A stretch of DNA of 37,500 nt, taken from positions 8,868,732 to 8,906,231 of the forward strand of contig NC_135561.1 in NCBI RefSeq assembly GCF_964340395.1, given 5' to 3'. Source of the DNA: Glandiceps talaboti (taxonomy: Eukaryota; Hemichordata; Enteropneusta; Spengelidae). This document shows positions 1 to 11,824 of this stretch, piece by piece. A model generated the notes under the pieces. That model saw nothing but the letters and a program-made list of their open reading frames with translations, was not told where the DNA came from and did no database searches. The position numbers and the translations under genes are program-made. Every line of letters begins with the position of its first letter. Position 1 is the first letter of the stretch.

Positions 1-886
1 GTTCCCACACTCTCCTATGTATGGAAATAGATAAAAGCATTCCGACGTTGCAATGATTGATGTATATTCTTAGTTGATTGTTTATGAAATGTAGAGCAAG
101 TACTCATGGTATAGTCTTCCCACTTATTCAGAAAAGACCTTAATTTGAATACGTTGATTACTTCATTTTCTCAATTATTGAAGTCTTTTCCCAATCGTCC
201 ATTCTTTCTCAGTACATCACATACCTTTACTAGCGTGTTCAAAAAGCATCACTTGAAAGTCGACATTTTAACTTTCTGTTTTTGTGTGTGTTTTTCCTTC
301 TTCTTCCTTTCTTCAATCTAATAAGAATATGTCTGAGAACCGTTTTAACAAAAAATGCCTGAATTTGTGTGTTCAATACTCGATGAAGATGTTGCTCGAC
401 CACGCACACCCAAGCCGAGGTGGCGGATGAAATTTGTTATACCGCCCTCTATCAAATATGTTATTAATTACTTTGTTTGTTTTTAATTCCCCTGTGATGA
501 ATCCATCGATAATCACTATCGTGTCAACTGATGGGTCTGAACAATTAAAATTGAACAATATTAAGAACACTTTTGTCTCGACTCTTCATTCCTTATTTTC
601 AGCATTGAATGGCTCACAACTAAGCTTTGCTTTCCCATTTCAAATGTTTCTTTTGACAAATGTGTGTTGGTATTTTTGTTTCATGTTGAAATATATAATT
701 TTAACAATAAAAGCATGCATGTTGAATCACGTCTACATTCAAGATGTAGCTGAGTTACAGATCAGTGGATTAGACAGATGACTGACGGTTGAACATTTCT
801 AAAAATGAACAAACTTTTCCAAAATTTGTAGAACAAAAAACAGAGAACGTTGATAATGGAAAAAAAATGATATTTTATACCAATGA
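1..886. other. Non-coding flank, no feature recognised
   Basis: AT-rich sequence. A 115-residue open frame at 434-781 (plus) has no recognisable domain, no splice-site logic and a composition typical of chance frames in AT-rich DNA. No RNA gene or mobile-element coding region was seen. Confidence 0.6.
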
Positions 887-1262
887 AGTGGATGTGAGGC
901 GAGGGATGGGGTGCACAGGGATAGGGGTGGGTTGAGGGATGGGGTGTACAGGGGTAGGGGTGGGTTGAGGGTGGATGGGTTTGAGGGTTGGGCCAAGTAC
1001 TGTAATAAGAATTAGGAGATCGATAAAGTGGGTGTGAGGGATGGGGTGGGCAGGGGTTGGGATGGGTTGAGTTATGGGGTGAGCAGGGGTTGGGATGGGT
1101 TGAGGGATGGGGTGGGCAGGGGTTGGGATGGGTTGAGGGATGGGGTGGGTTGAGTTATGGGGTGAGGGATGGGGTTGGGGTGGGTTGAGGGTTGGAGTTA
1201 GCTGAGGATTGGGGAGGGAGGGAAGTGGGTGGGGGTCAAGAACTTTAATAAAGAATTAGGAG
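887..1262. repeat. G-rich minisatellite with higher-order duplication
   Basis: Degenerate units built from GGGATGGGGTG, GGGCAGGGGTTGGGAT and GGGTTGA recur throughout. A larger order is visible: two blocks both end in a similar tail (TAATAAGAATTAGGAGA at about 1001-1017 and TAATAAAGAATTAGGAGA at about 1245-1262), roughly 245 bp apart. The G-runs lie on the plus strand and could form G-quadruplexes. Confidence 0.9.
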
Positions 1263-1985
1263 ACAGCAAAGCAGCATATTTAATATCTATTAAAATTTTT
1301 ATTCATTTAAAATTTATCAAAATATATTTCTCTTGATTATTAATTTGTGGAATCTGATTAAAGAAATTAAAGCAGTTCGTCCTGTAATAGTGACATAGAT
1401 CTCAAGAGCTTACTGCAGCTATTGCTTTCATTTATTAAAACATTCAATAAAACTGAGCTAAGTACATTTATATAAACTAAAATTGAAAATACATCAAAGC
1501 TACTGGATTGCACTAGAGATATAATACTTGGTGCCGTAATTGGAATTCAGTTTGTAAAGTGCAAAAAAAAAAGTGTTCTGTGCATCAAAGTACTGAATAA
1601 TAACAATAATAATGATGATAATGTCAAATATTTCTAACATTACAAATAAAATAATAATATAATAACTATTACTATAAATATAAAATAATATATCAAGTTT
1701 TCCAAAATGAGTTCAGTGAACTTTATAAAACTTGTCAATACATAATGAGTAGAACTGTCTTTGTGAGCCTCTTGTAACACAACAACTTAAAAACACATAA
1801 ATACTGAATCCATTCTTTTGCCTTATCTTACTGAGTACCTGGAACTAGCCTTACATATGTTGCCTACAATTCCCAATTGAGTTTTATTGCCAATTTCTAG
1901 AACCACTTTGAAGAGTGAAAATTATCCCGTACGTCCAAGAACTGTCTACATGTGTAGACAAATCCTCAAAGTTCAATCTCCAATT
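1263..1985. other. AT-rich non-coding stretch
   Basis: Nothing recognisable apart from short A-runs and AATAATA-type low complexity around 1598-1690. Confidence 0.6.
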
Positions 1986-2020
1986 GTATGTATGTATGTA
2001 TGTATGTATGTATGTATGTA

Positions 2021-2067
<47 letters not shown>

Positions 2068-2122
2068 ATGTATGTATGTATGTATGTATGTATGTATGTA
2101 TGTATGTACGTACGTATGTACA
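1986..2122. repeat. Compound microsatellite (TATG)n-(TG)n-(TATG)n
   Basis: About eleven TATG units, then a TG core at about 2026-2050, then a second TATG block ending in two TACG variants. The long Tyr-Val/Cys-Met and Thr-His-Ile open frames in this interval are artefacts of the repeat. Confidence 0.97.
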
Positions 2123-3379
2123 TTTCTAGAATTTGACAAATTTAGCCTATCAATAAAATTCAATAGAGATAGAGGCACATTAAAACTGCTTACTTCAGTT
2201 TCAATCTTCTACAACTATAAAACATTCATTCCTACAATACAACTTTTCTGATTCCAATCTGTATTCACAAACAATTTTGTTCACAATTTTTCGGCAATCA
2301 ACTCAACTTGGGGTTTGAAGGTATTCACTCCAATACCCCCTAGGCTACCCAAAACTATTGATACAATTTACAATAATAAAGCTAAATTATTCATTTGAAT
2401 AATTGACCACAATCAATGTGGTATTTTCAAAGCTTAAATTGGAATGTGAAAATTATCGTCAAATGCTCACTGACCCTTCAGCTTCATATACACAGGTTGT
2501 AATATACCATATTTATCGGAAGTTAGAAATCTGAGTGGAATTTTGAAAGCATTTTGATATAATAGGTAACTTTAGCTGATACGGTAACAAAATCTAATAA
2601 TAGTTTGAATATGCATGATTTTCCATATTTACATAAATCATTATCTGTATAGAACTTTTGTTTATTCAGTTCCCATGACAACAAGTCCCTGCCTTTACCA
2701 TGACAACAATTTCACCTCTTCATCACTGCTATCACTATGACAATAGATTAACCCATGCTAAATCTTTCGATTCCCTTTTGATATATGATAAAACAATCTT
2801 AGCAAATTTAGTTTAAAAAATTTGTTTTTCATTTAAGGTTATAATTAATGTCATGGAATTTCTCTAGAACAAACTGGAGGTTGAAGTTTGCAATTACCAT
2901 CATATCTTTGATCAACTTTTATCAACATTAAACTAATATTTGGTTTCCATGGAAACAATATAGAATTGCCCAAAAAACTGAAATTTAGTAGAACAACAAT
3001 TAGCGGTACTAACTTTAATAATATTTCTACTTTTTGACTAAAACCTTTAATTTTACTTCTCAACTTATATACAAATGATATCACAAATTTGTAATTTTTA
3101 GAATTAAGTGTGTTTTTTTTGTAAAAAAAAATGGCAGCACGTCTTGGAGTAATCCGACAAATAGTAAAGCTAAACATACTGAAAATATGTGCAACAAATA
3201 AGAAAAAAGCAACCAGCTAATAAATACATAACTTTTAAATAAATGCTAAAAAAACTACCATTGTAAAATGGTATCAGTGTTTATCTACATAGCTACTATC
3301 AGTATGGACATATTTGCACTTTTTGATTCTTTTTTCTTCAAAATTTTATAAGATGTTATAATTTGTCAAACAATATAAA
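2123..3379. other. Non-coding 3' flank of the odd-skipped-related gene
   Basis: AT-rich with no convincing coding sequence. A 108-residue minus-strand frame (3177-2851) has no recognisable domain. Confidence 0.55.
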
Positions 3380-3385
3380 TTTATT
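3380..3385 (-). terminator. Candidate polyadenylation signal AATAAA
   Basis: This is the first canonical AATAAA on the gene strand downstream of the stop codon (TTTATT on plus). If used, the 3' UTR is about 0.87 kb and would contain the CTCF-like motif and the 22-bp array. A weaker AATATA-type hexamer lies near 3848-3853. Hexamers are frequent in AT-rich DNA, so this is only a candidate. Confidence 0.35.
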
Positions 3386-3734
3386 TGTGTGCATGATTAA
3401 AAAAATTAAATCACAACGATTCATTTTTTTTTTTTTGCAAAAAAATTTGGAATGCCAAAATAATGCATGGATATTTGAAACCTCAGATCAGTGGTCTGAG
3501 CTGAAACTAAACTCTATGGAGGCAGTAAAGGAAGAAGTACTGTTTGCCATATCATTATCAAAATCAATATTTCATTAAAAATCTCATTACCATACATACC
3601 ATCTTTTCTTGAGGTAATACTTTCATAGAAATCAATATTTGTGTCAAAAATCATCTTTCGGGAAATATCTGAACTGAAGTGATCACCCTTTTCTGACAGT
3701 GGTATTGCATCAAAAAATGGTCTCCTGACAAAAA

Positions 3735-3843
3735 ACAAAACTGTGATGACATCACTCAGAACTGTGATGACATCATTCAAAAGTGTGATGACATCACTCA
3801 AAACTGTGATGACATCATTCAAAAGTGTGATAACATCATTTAA
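3735..3843. repeat. Five-copy 22-bp tandem repeat with a palindromic core
   Basis: Units of the form AACTGTGATGACATCAYTCAAA recur five times. Each has the core GTGATG-A-CATCAC or a near variant (a 6-bp inverted repeat around one base), which resembles ATF/CREB-type TGACRTCA sites. The last copy is degenerate (TGATAACATCATT). It lies 0.4-0.5 kb past the stop codon, probably in the 3' UTR. Confidence 0.92.
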
Positions 3844-4172
3844 ATATTTATATTCTTTTCAAAGGAGGTCAGATGTAAAGGTCAAATATTTCATGAATGT
3901 ATGAAAACATTGCTATTCTTCATTCATAACAAAATCATTTTACATTTCTGTGACGGTTATCGCTAGAAAACTTCAAACCATTTTCTGTGAATGACTAATT
4001 TTTGCAAACAGACATATAAACCTGAATATGAAGTTAGAACTCTTCACTTACGTTAAATAAATACTTGAAGACAGTGACCATGTGAAAATAAGACAAAAAA
4101 AGTTTAGGAATGTGACTAAATTTCTGTGACACCCTGTAAATTGATCAGCACTATCTCAGCTGCACTCAGCTG

Positions 4173-4186
4173 CCACTAGGGGGCGC
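4173..4186 (+). promoter_or_regulatory. CTCF-like binding motif
   Basis: CCACTAGGGGGCGC matches the CTCF core consensus CCASYAGRKGGC at every position. It sits 59 bp beyond the stop codon, in an island of higher GC within AT-rich DNA. CTCF and its motif are conserved across bilaterians. Occupancy is unproven. Confidence 0.5.
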
Positions 4187-4244
4187 CTGTCACAGCAGGG
4201 CCAGCTACACTCTTTGGAAAGAGCGAGAAAACCAATGTCAATAT

Positions 4245-4571
<327 letters not shown>

Positions 4572-4648
4572 TCATTTTTTTTTAATGGTCTGAACTTTTT
4601 GGCTATTACTGTGTGTAGAGGGAGGTGACATATGTTGGTGGTATCCAT

Positions 4649-4677
4649 GGGGGTGGGGGTGGGGGTAGTTTTGGGGG
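4649..4677 (+). other. G-quadruplex motif in the finger-splitting intron
   Basis: Four runs of five G with loops of 1, 1 and 7 bases (4649-4653, 4655-4659, 4661-4665, 4673-4677). It lies about 125 bp from the intron's 3' splice site, on the template strand of the gene, so the pre-mRNA is C-rich here. Confidence 0.7.
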
Positions 4678-5599
4678 TAGTTCTCACCAGCTTTGAACTG
4701 TAAGTAATGACAGGTTTTCCATTTCTTGATCTAAAAGTCCAAATTTATGTACATCATGATTTGTTTTTTTTGTCGTTAGAGGAACTTTTTTATTCAAATT
4801 CACTTTATTTGAAAATGCTATTATTTTACAAGTATATTTTGATACAATTCTATTCAGCACAATAATTTTAATGATTTTAGTCTAAAATATTGTTGAAATT
4901 TAAAAAAAAATGAAAAACGAAAAAAATTTCATCTCAGTAAAAACATCAACTTCTTGACAGAATAACTGTTGTATGTAGAGATGCTACAGGTGGAATATGT
5001 CTGTATGGAATCTCTGTGATATGAAACACTTTATTGTCTGATAAAACCCAGTCTATACAGATAGACCCGATAACTATGTTGACCAGGATTTCCTAAACCT
5101 CACTGTGGCATGTACTAGAAAAAATGTAACACGAACTCTACCATGGTGACGATGCCCAAACTGACAGAGATGACAATAGCCTCATGATACTGACCAATCA
5201 GAGGGCATCAACAGAACTACTATTCTGACATAACAGTGATAATAATCGACACTTCACACTCTGTATTTCCGGTGCTTATCATTTTTTTACAGATAACTTT
5301 GATAACATCAGTCATCTCCTTTTACTGTGTCTATACTTTGTGTAATCTTTCAAGTATCCAGCACATAAAAGACTTCACTTAGATAGTGCACTGACTGGCA
5401 GCTTTATCTCAATTCTTTATCAGCTTCTTAAGAAAATTGCTAAGCTACGCCATGAACTAAGTACAAGAGCAATGGAATTTCACTGTAACATCAGCAGTTT
5501 TGGTCTCTCCCCTGGACCGTTACATTTTGAGATTTATCGACACCCTCAATGCAAAGTTTTTCTTGATTCCTACCAACTACAGAATGGCAGTAACAATAT

Positions 5600-5690
5600 T
5601 TATGTATTATTGAACTAATGGGGTACAGTCTGTAACTTGAACAAAATCATAAAGTTACAGACTGTGCCCCTTTAACTCCACAAATACTGA
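5600..5690. repeat. Imperfect foldback hairpin
   Basis: Arms 5617-5638 and 5651-5672 pair over about 20 of 22 bases (GGGGTACAGTCTGTAACTT against AAGTTACAGACTGTGCCCC) around a 12-base loop. Weaker pairing may extend each arm outward by another 15 or so bases, giving a stem-loop of about 90 nt. It could be a small foldback element or a pre-miRNA-like hairpin. Confidence 0.7.
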
Positions 5691-6479
5691 CAAACATGAT
5701 GATCAACAGTACATAAATTCAGACCCAAATGTTTCTCCTTTGTATGAAAATACGTATCATGTTCAGGATTGCTCAGTTTATGATTCAAAATTCAACAGTT
5801 ACAGAAACCAGGAATGTTCTATTTCCTATATATACAACAAATTATGTTGATAAATTTTTGAAATATTTTTGCCTCATGTACGTCCTGATGCTAGCCTTCT
5901 CATTTTGTGACTCATTACTTTTCAAGTAGTAAAAATAAATGATTGAAAGTAAAAACAAAAACTACCATATCAAAGCTCGGTTTATACGGCTATTTTTTAG
6001 CTATGACAACTAATGAACAATATTGAATGGTGTTATTCTCAAACTAAACTTTTATTTAGCGTTTATAATCAAGAAATTTTCAAAACTGCACCTGTTCACC
6101 CAGCTGTTTTATTATCAAGTGATAATCCACTTTTTGTTCTTTATCAAAATGTTGATGATTTTTGAATGTTTGACGTTAGTGTATAAGTTGAAACCTTTCA
6201 ATGTTTTTCATGTCTTTGCCATTTTACAGATGCAATGAGCCATAACATACTGGCTGTTTACTGTCATTGGTTTGAGAGTTTTTTTGTGTGGAACATTTCA
6301 ACAAATTGAACAATTTGTTTCCTTCCTCTAAACAATGTAGAATTCCTTCCATGTTTGCTTGAATGTTGATAGTGGTACCAGATTTAGTACGTAGCAAGGC
6401 CAGCTACTTCAAAGCATGTCAGTGTATGACTAACTGTCGTTGTATGGTCATTATATGATATGAACCTCCTAAAATACAC

Positions 6480-6920
6480 CTAAATTTTGTGGAGAAAATT
6501 TTCTTTACAACCAAAATTTTGCTTTTTCAAATCAAAATTTTGGCGGGAAATGATAGCTTTAGACTATTTCTTTTATTTCTATCTAAAATGTACTCAATTT
6601 GTGGGAAAAATTGAAAGACGAACAATAATATTTATTCAAAATTTGACAGTAAAAATTGTTAATTAAGCCAAACTTTTGGCCTTGATTCATAACTTAGGAC
6701 TTTTTCTTTTATTTCAATCTAAAACAAATTTGATCTGTCACAAGAATGACTGAAAAGCATGAATTTTTATCCAAAATTTTGCAGGAAAAAAAGGTCTTTT
6801 AAACCAAAATTTTGACACTGCTTCATAGCTTAGAACTTATTCTTTTATTTAAATCTAAAATTGACTCAATCTATGGCTAAAAGTGACTGAAAAACAGCAA
6901 TTTTTATTCACAATGATATG
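6480..6920. repeat. Diverged 137-bp tandem repeat, about three copies
   Basis: The marker CTTTTATTT-N-ATCTAAAA recurs near 6569, 6706 and 6842 (spacing about 137 bp). Each copy is accompanied by CCAAAATTTTG-type and CATARCTTAGRACTT blocks. It lies within the intron. Confidence 0.85.
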
Positions 6921-8041
6921 AGATCAAGATTTTTGAAATTTGTGAGATTTTACAGAAGCTGTAAGTGGGTGGAAGAGGGTTGGGTCTTTCTATTAGTTTT
7001 ATGGATAATGTCAACTACGAAATAAGATAATGTAGGAGATAAATCTTATGGATAGGCTTGGAGAGACATGTTTATTTGTTTATCAAGTAGCTTATCATTC
7101 CTCCAATCAGTTGATCCACTTTGCCACTATCACAGAACTGTCAATCAAATGCAGCAAGTGTCAATACTCAAATCTGGTCATCTTTTTCAAGTTCTTCAGA
7201 TAGTTGCGGTGTGTTCAAGAGGTCACCTTTGACCCAGAGGGATGACAGGCTCGTTTCTTTTTTTTTTGTAATGATATCAAAACAGGCAAATATCATACAT
7301 GGGTATAGACGTTCTGTGGCATTGAACTGCCTGACTCAGGTCACTTTAAGGAGGGTAATGATTTCACCCTCTTTGCTCTCCAGTAATAAATTTAAATTTG
7401 AGGACATGAATATCACTTGATGTCTTACCGCACACAGACAAAAGTCATGGCCTTACGGAAATTTGAACAAACTTTTAATTCTGAAGGATTTCTTTATGAG
7501 ATGTGTTGACAGACTCAAGACATCTCTGTATTATCAACTTCACTATTTCCTAATGTTTGTAATTATTCATGAAATCTTTCATCTATTCGTAAAATATTTA
7601 TATTTATATAATACTTGCAGTGACTAGAATGAGTAGTAACTATGGTGATGATGTGAAATATTATATTTTATTTTTTCATCTGAGTGACTTAAAAAAAACT
7701 TTTAAAAAATATGCATCTGTTTATTTATTATTTCTCAATGACCTGTACTTTATTTAAAGTTTTACAACAACTTCAGTAAAAGAAGTAAATCTTGTGAAAA
7801 AGACAGCTTTTTTAAAAATACTTTTTAGTTTGATTTGTTCCATGCTTGCTATCACATTGCTGTGCTGAACTCAGTCAAGGCTTATAGTAGCATCATCCAG
7901 GTCTGGTAACACATAGCACCTGCAGGGAAGGGTTTCTGGTATAACTCTGTGAATTCCACTGCTTTTGACAAATTTACTGCCCCCAACAACAATTTATGTA
8001 ATTAAGTTATTAATTATTCTTGTGATTCTTCATCAACTTAC

Positions 8042-8666
8042 CTATGGTCTCTGAGATGATCCTGTCGTCTGAAAGCTTTGTGACAGATATCGCATGTATA
8101 GGGGCGTTCATCGGTGTGTGTACGTTCATGTATCAATAAGTTGTACGACTTTGTGAAATGTCTTCCGCAGTATTTACAGATGAATTCTTTCTTCGCCCTC
8201 GTTGGTCCTCTTCCTCTCTTTCGTTCACCTTGTGGTGGCGTCGGCTGCAGCGGTACAAACGCAGGTTTGTACTGCGACTGTGCACTGTAGCCATTATTCT
8301 CAGGATAATTATTCTGTGTTGCAGCCACCGCTAAATTGGCAAAGTCAAATTTAGGTTTCTGTACTGTCGGGGCTACGGGTGGTATGCGTGAATATTCGTA
8401 ATTTGGCATCGGGACTTCGTTAGTTGGTGGAAGAATCGTCGGGTACGCTGGGTAGCCATGACTCCACGTGCTGAGGGTACTCATTGGGTAGAGTGATGTG
8501 TGGTCTGGAGGAGGTTGCCAGTTGAGAGAATTTGAGAGGTAACTCAGACTATTTGGTAAACACAGTTGATGACCACTGGATAGTTGTTGTTGGTACTGTT
8601 GTTGACTTGTTGGGGTCAAAGGTGGCGTAGGTGGACCAGTTGTCTTCACCTTTTTCTGCAAATCAG
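8042..8666 (-). CDS. osr: Odd-skipped-related C2H2 transcription factor, central coding exon (N-terminal region, finger 1, most of finger 2)
   Basis: Main coding exon of the same gene. The acceptor is a long T-run ending in TATAG (AG 8668-8667). The donor is AG|GTAAGT (GT 8041-8040), leaving phase 2 inside the Arg codon of HLRDHR. In the inferred protein (residues 32-240) it encodes a Pro/Thr/Gln-rich stretch ([16 protein letters not shown]). Then comes a Trp/Tyr-containing region ([16 protein letters not shown]) resembling the vertebrate OSR N-terminal part, and the conserved [15 protein letters not shown] block (about 135-149). A basic, possibly nuclear-localising run [12 protein letters not shown] (about 180-191) precedes finger 1 (Cys 195/198, His 211/215) and finger 2 (Cys 223/226, His 239, last His in the next exon), joined by a TDERPY linker. 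No ATG here has typical family N-terminal sequence, and the frame is open into the poly-T acceptor, so an upstream coding exon is expected. An alternative CAG acceptor at 8657-8656 exists but would be phase 0. Confidence 0.96.
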
Positions 8667-9495
8667 CTATAAAAAAAAACAAAAAAGAAAGTTTTAGTTG
8701 ATTTTAGATAACTTTACGGACACTTCCTGCTTGATACATACACAAATTGATCTATTTCTATATATGGAGAATCAAATCTCATATGTTAAATATTTTTCAC
8801 ATTTTTTACCCATTTTATGATTCCCTTCTCTGATTCAGATAAACTTTAAATGTAGTATTTTGTCATTTCAAACATTTGAGGTAAATTTTAGAACCGAGCT
8901 CAATAATGATAGTTTTACTTTTAGTGTTTTTCACAAACATTATCACATATATTGCTGTTGATCAATTTCTAACTAAAAGTATGACCATGAACTAACAACT
9001 ATATTTGTTGAAACATACAAAGTGTTGTTATTCTTGATATCAACGTACAGCCTTCCACCAATCAGGACTAACCAAATTCAAAAGACCATGGATTCAAGTT
9101 TACATACGGTTGTCAAAGAGAGAGAGAACTGCATTTGTAAAGATCAAATTTGGTATAGTTGCTAGCACGGTACAAATGTTATACTTTAAAAAGACAAGAG
9201 GCGTTACTGACAATTTGATTTATTCCCAGCCTCAAAGTCAAGGTTACATGTATGTGCACAAGTACCTGTATCTGTTTATTTTTAAGCACTTCTAAGAAAA
9301 TATGTATCACAAAAACATATCTGGTGATAAAATTTTCAAAATGCGCTAAAAGAAAAGTGTCCAGAATCATTTCATTGGAGAAACTTCACATATTTTTTTT
9401 TTTCAATTTCTGAGATTTTTCATTTAGGTTGTGATAAAAGTTTCACGTCCGCGATATACAAAACAAGTAAATCATGAATAAAAGTTGCAAGTTTA

Positions 9496-9680
9496 ATTAG
9501 GGTCTGTACAATACACAAGTACATGAAACGTGTCCTGGCAAAATAAGATATAAAGTTACATCTTCAATTAGGGACTTGACGGTATAAGTTATATAGCATA
9601 GTGGCGTCAAATAGGGACTTGACAGTACACAAAGTACTATACAGGACATGAAATATGTCCAGGTAAAAGAAGTAATATTT
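9496..9680. repeat. Degenerate local repeat (TAGGGACTTGACRGTA family)
   Basis: Three related segments start near 9498, 9568 and 9611. The first and last both carry ACACAA-AGTAC and CATGAAAYRTGTCC blocks. Confidence 0.7.
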
Positions 9681-10219
9681 CACTCTTAACGTGTTTCGTT
9701 TAATTTTTCACCAATCTGACATGGACTGACAGACATTTTCCTTTAACCCTACTAGTAGCATTTGAAAGCATTGTCAACACTATAGTGATGCAGGTTAGGT
9801 ACACTGTCACACCTCAACAACAGTAGCACGTTTGTCAAGGACTACTTCCATTTAGCCGTTTGATATCTGTCATCTATGGACATAACACCGACTGGGATCG
9901 GTCACGTCTCCTGTCGTCTTAAACACTGAACAGATTCAGCATCACCTGGTAAAAGGTGATGAAATGTCAAGTAGAGATATCTCAGCCCTCTTTTATAGTC
10001 CATGAACAATGACCTCTTTAAATCGCAAAACAAAACTGTAAATCTTGCCAGGCATCTCCCCACACACAAAAACCAGAAGAGAGGTGATTCACTGATTATG
10101 TGAACTGCAATGAATCAGTTTACCTTAGACTAACACTTTATTGTTAGATTTTACTAACACAGGTCAGTGTTTCCAGCTACCTCTCTTCTGTCTTCACCAT
10201 CTATCATAATACACAAGAC

Positions 10220-10765
10220 CCTGTCTCAATGATGAAGAAAAATGACTCTCTTTTTAAAAAAAACCAAACACTTTTTACTTGTACTAGGAACTAAATGTCT
10301 ATCATTTTCATTTCAGATATGGATTTCCTTGTCTTCTTTTTTCCCTTCGCAATTTCCCTTTTCTCTTTCTTAACTTTTAACTGTTACTGGAAACCAAATA
10401 TCCATGTCTTTTCTCATAGTCATGGTATTCCTTATACTTTTTTTTCCCTCTCGAAGACCTGATCTAACTCACTGATGAAGAAATTAATTTCTCACTTTAA
10501 TTTTTTTTGCTCCTACTAAACCTCTATCTCTTTCATGATAGTACCTAAACTTTCTTTTCCTGTTGGAAAACTCTTTCTCACTGTCAAAGAACGATGAATT
10601 TCTCTTGTTTTTTCTTTTTCCTATTTCTTAACTTGTACTACTGGGAACAGTTATCATTCTCTTTGTACTTATGGAATTCCTTATATTTAATTTTTCCGTC
10701 TTGAAGACCAATTACTGATGAAGAAAAATGAATTTCAATTATCTTTTCTTGATTCTTATCTGGTA
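10220..10765. repeat. About 245-bp tandem repeat, pyrimidine-rich
   Basis: TGATGAAGAAA-type markers recur near 10229, 10473 and 10718, and ATTCCTTATA near 10429 and 10676. A half-period echo near 10590 suggests a unit of about 120 bp. Confidence 0.75.
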
Positions 10766-11329
10766 CTGAGTTGACCCAAATGTATTCCTTGGCCTTGTTT
10801 ATCTCCTATCTAGTTAAAAAAATTCAATTTAGACTGCTGTTTGCCATCAGTACGGTGCCCTGTCAACAAGGTAAAACTTAAGTTGATTAAGCCAGCCAGT
10901 TTCCATGTTTTGACTACTGTGTTTAATATGTGTTGAGTTTTCACCATGGTTTTCATCAAGTACACATGGTAGTCTAACACCCACCATGCTTAGAACACTT
11001 GACCATGAAATAACGGTATATGATTGAAGTAGCAATGAATTCCAAACACTTTTAAAAGATGTACATTTATAAGATGGGTGCAAGGATGGCCCAGATTTCT
11101 TGTTTTATTCACATCTCATTAGACACAGACTGTACCATAGCTGATAAACAGTGTATATATGAGGAATTTACACCAGTCACTACAAAATACTTTAACCCTG
11201 TTAACCTTGGAAAGACCACAAACTAACCTGACTGACTGTCAACTAATCTTTTATTTACTATTTCTCCTATCTGTGACTTCCTTCACTATGACAATGTTTA
11301 TCACAAGTGTGGCACAAACTTGTAGAAAT

Positions 11330-11700
11330 CCTGTGAGTCACAGCAAGGCTTAGAATTCATGTATCATCTCTAACCTCCCCCATTCATTGTTATCACAACT
11401 TCTCAAAAATAAAAACTCTGTAAGTCATAGCAAGGCTTTAGAAGAAATACTTTAATACTGGGCAACTCCGGAAGATTTTACCAAGTCAACTTGCCATCCA
11501 TAACAAAAACACTGGTAGGGAACCCTTAGTTAAATGATGCCTGCGCAGCCTGTACTAAAAATACAGACATTCGTGCCACGCCAACAGCCAGCACCACTCA
11601 CTGGTTAAGAAGCCTGGTAGGGCTGAACAACACGATGTATCTTACACTCTAATGCCTGTGGAACTCAGGTAGATTTTACCTACTTTACTGTCCCTAATAA
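11330..11700. repeat. Diverged repeats of a GGAACTC-RGTAGATTTTACC family
   Basis: Related segments include CTGTGAGTCACAGCAAGGCTT against CTGTAAGTCATAGCAAGGCTT (about 11330 and 11417). GGGCAACTCCGGAAGATTTTACC (about 11460) resembles GTGGAACTCAGGTAGATTTTACC (about 11658). The second type resembles the array at 22.3 kb. Confidence 0.55.
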
Positions 11701-11824
11701 AACATTGTAGACATAACATTTCCATAACCACAGTCTACCTCTTCAAATCATAAATATAAAAAACCACTTTGAGAGTATAAGTACCAAACTTTATCAATAA
11801 TCATACACATCATAAAGAAAATTT

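Noticed and set aside
1884-2251. Several open frames across the TATG/TG tract
   Set aside because: Translations of a microsatellite with no non-repeat coding sequence.
3735-3843. Regular repeats as a possible CRISPR array
   Set aside because: Units are directly tandem with no unique spacers, and the sequence is from an animal.
7121-7420. 99-residue plus-strand frame in the finger-splitting intron
   Set aside because: No domain, and it contains a T-run and low-complexity Ser; it looks like a chance frame.
10847-11083. 78-residue minus-strand frame as an upstream exon of the zinc-finger gene
   Set aside because: No family similarity, no suitable donor in phase 1 recognised, and composition like chance frames.
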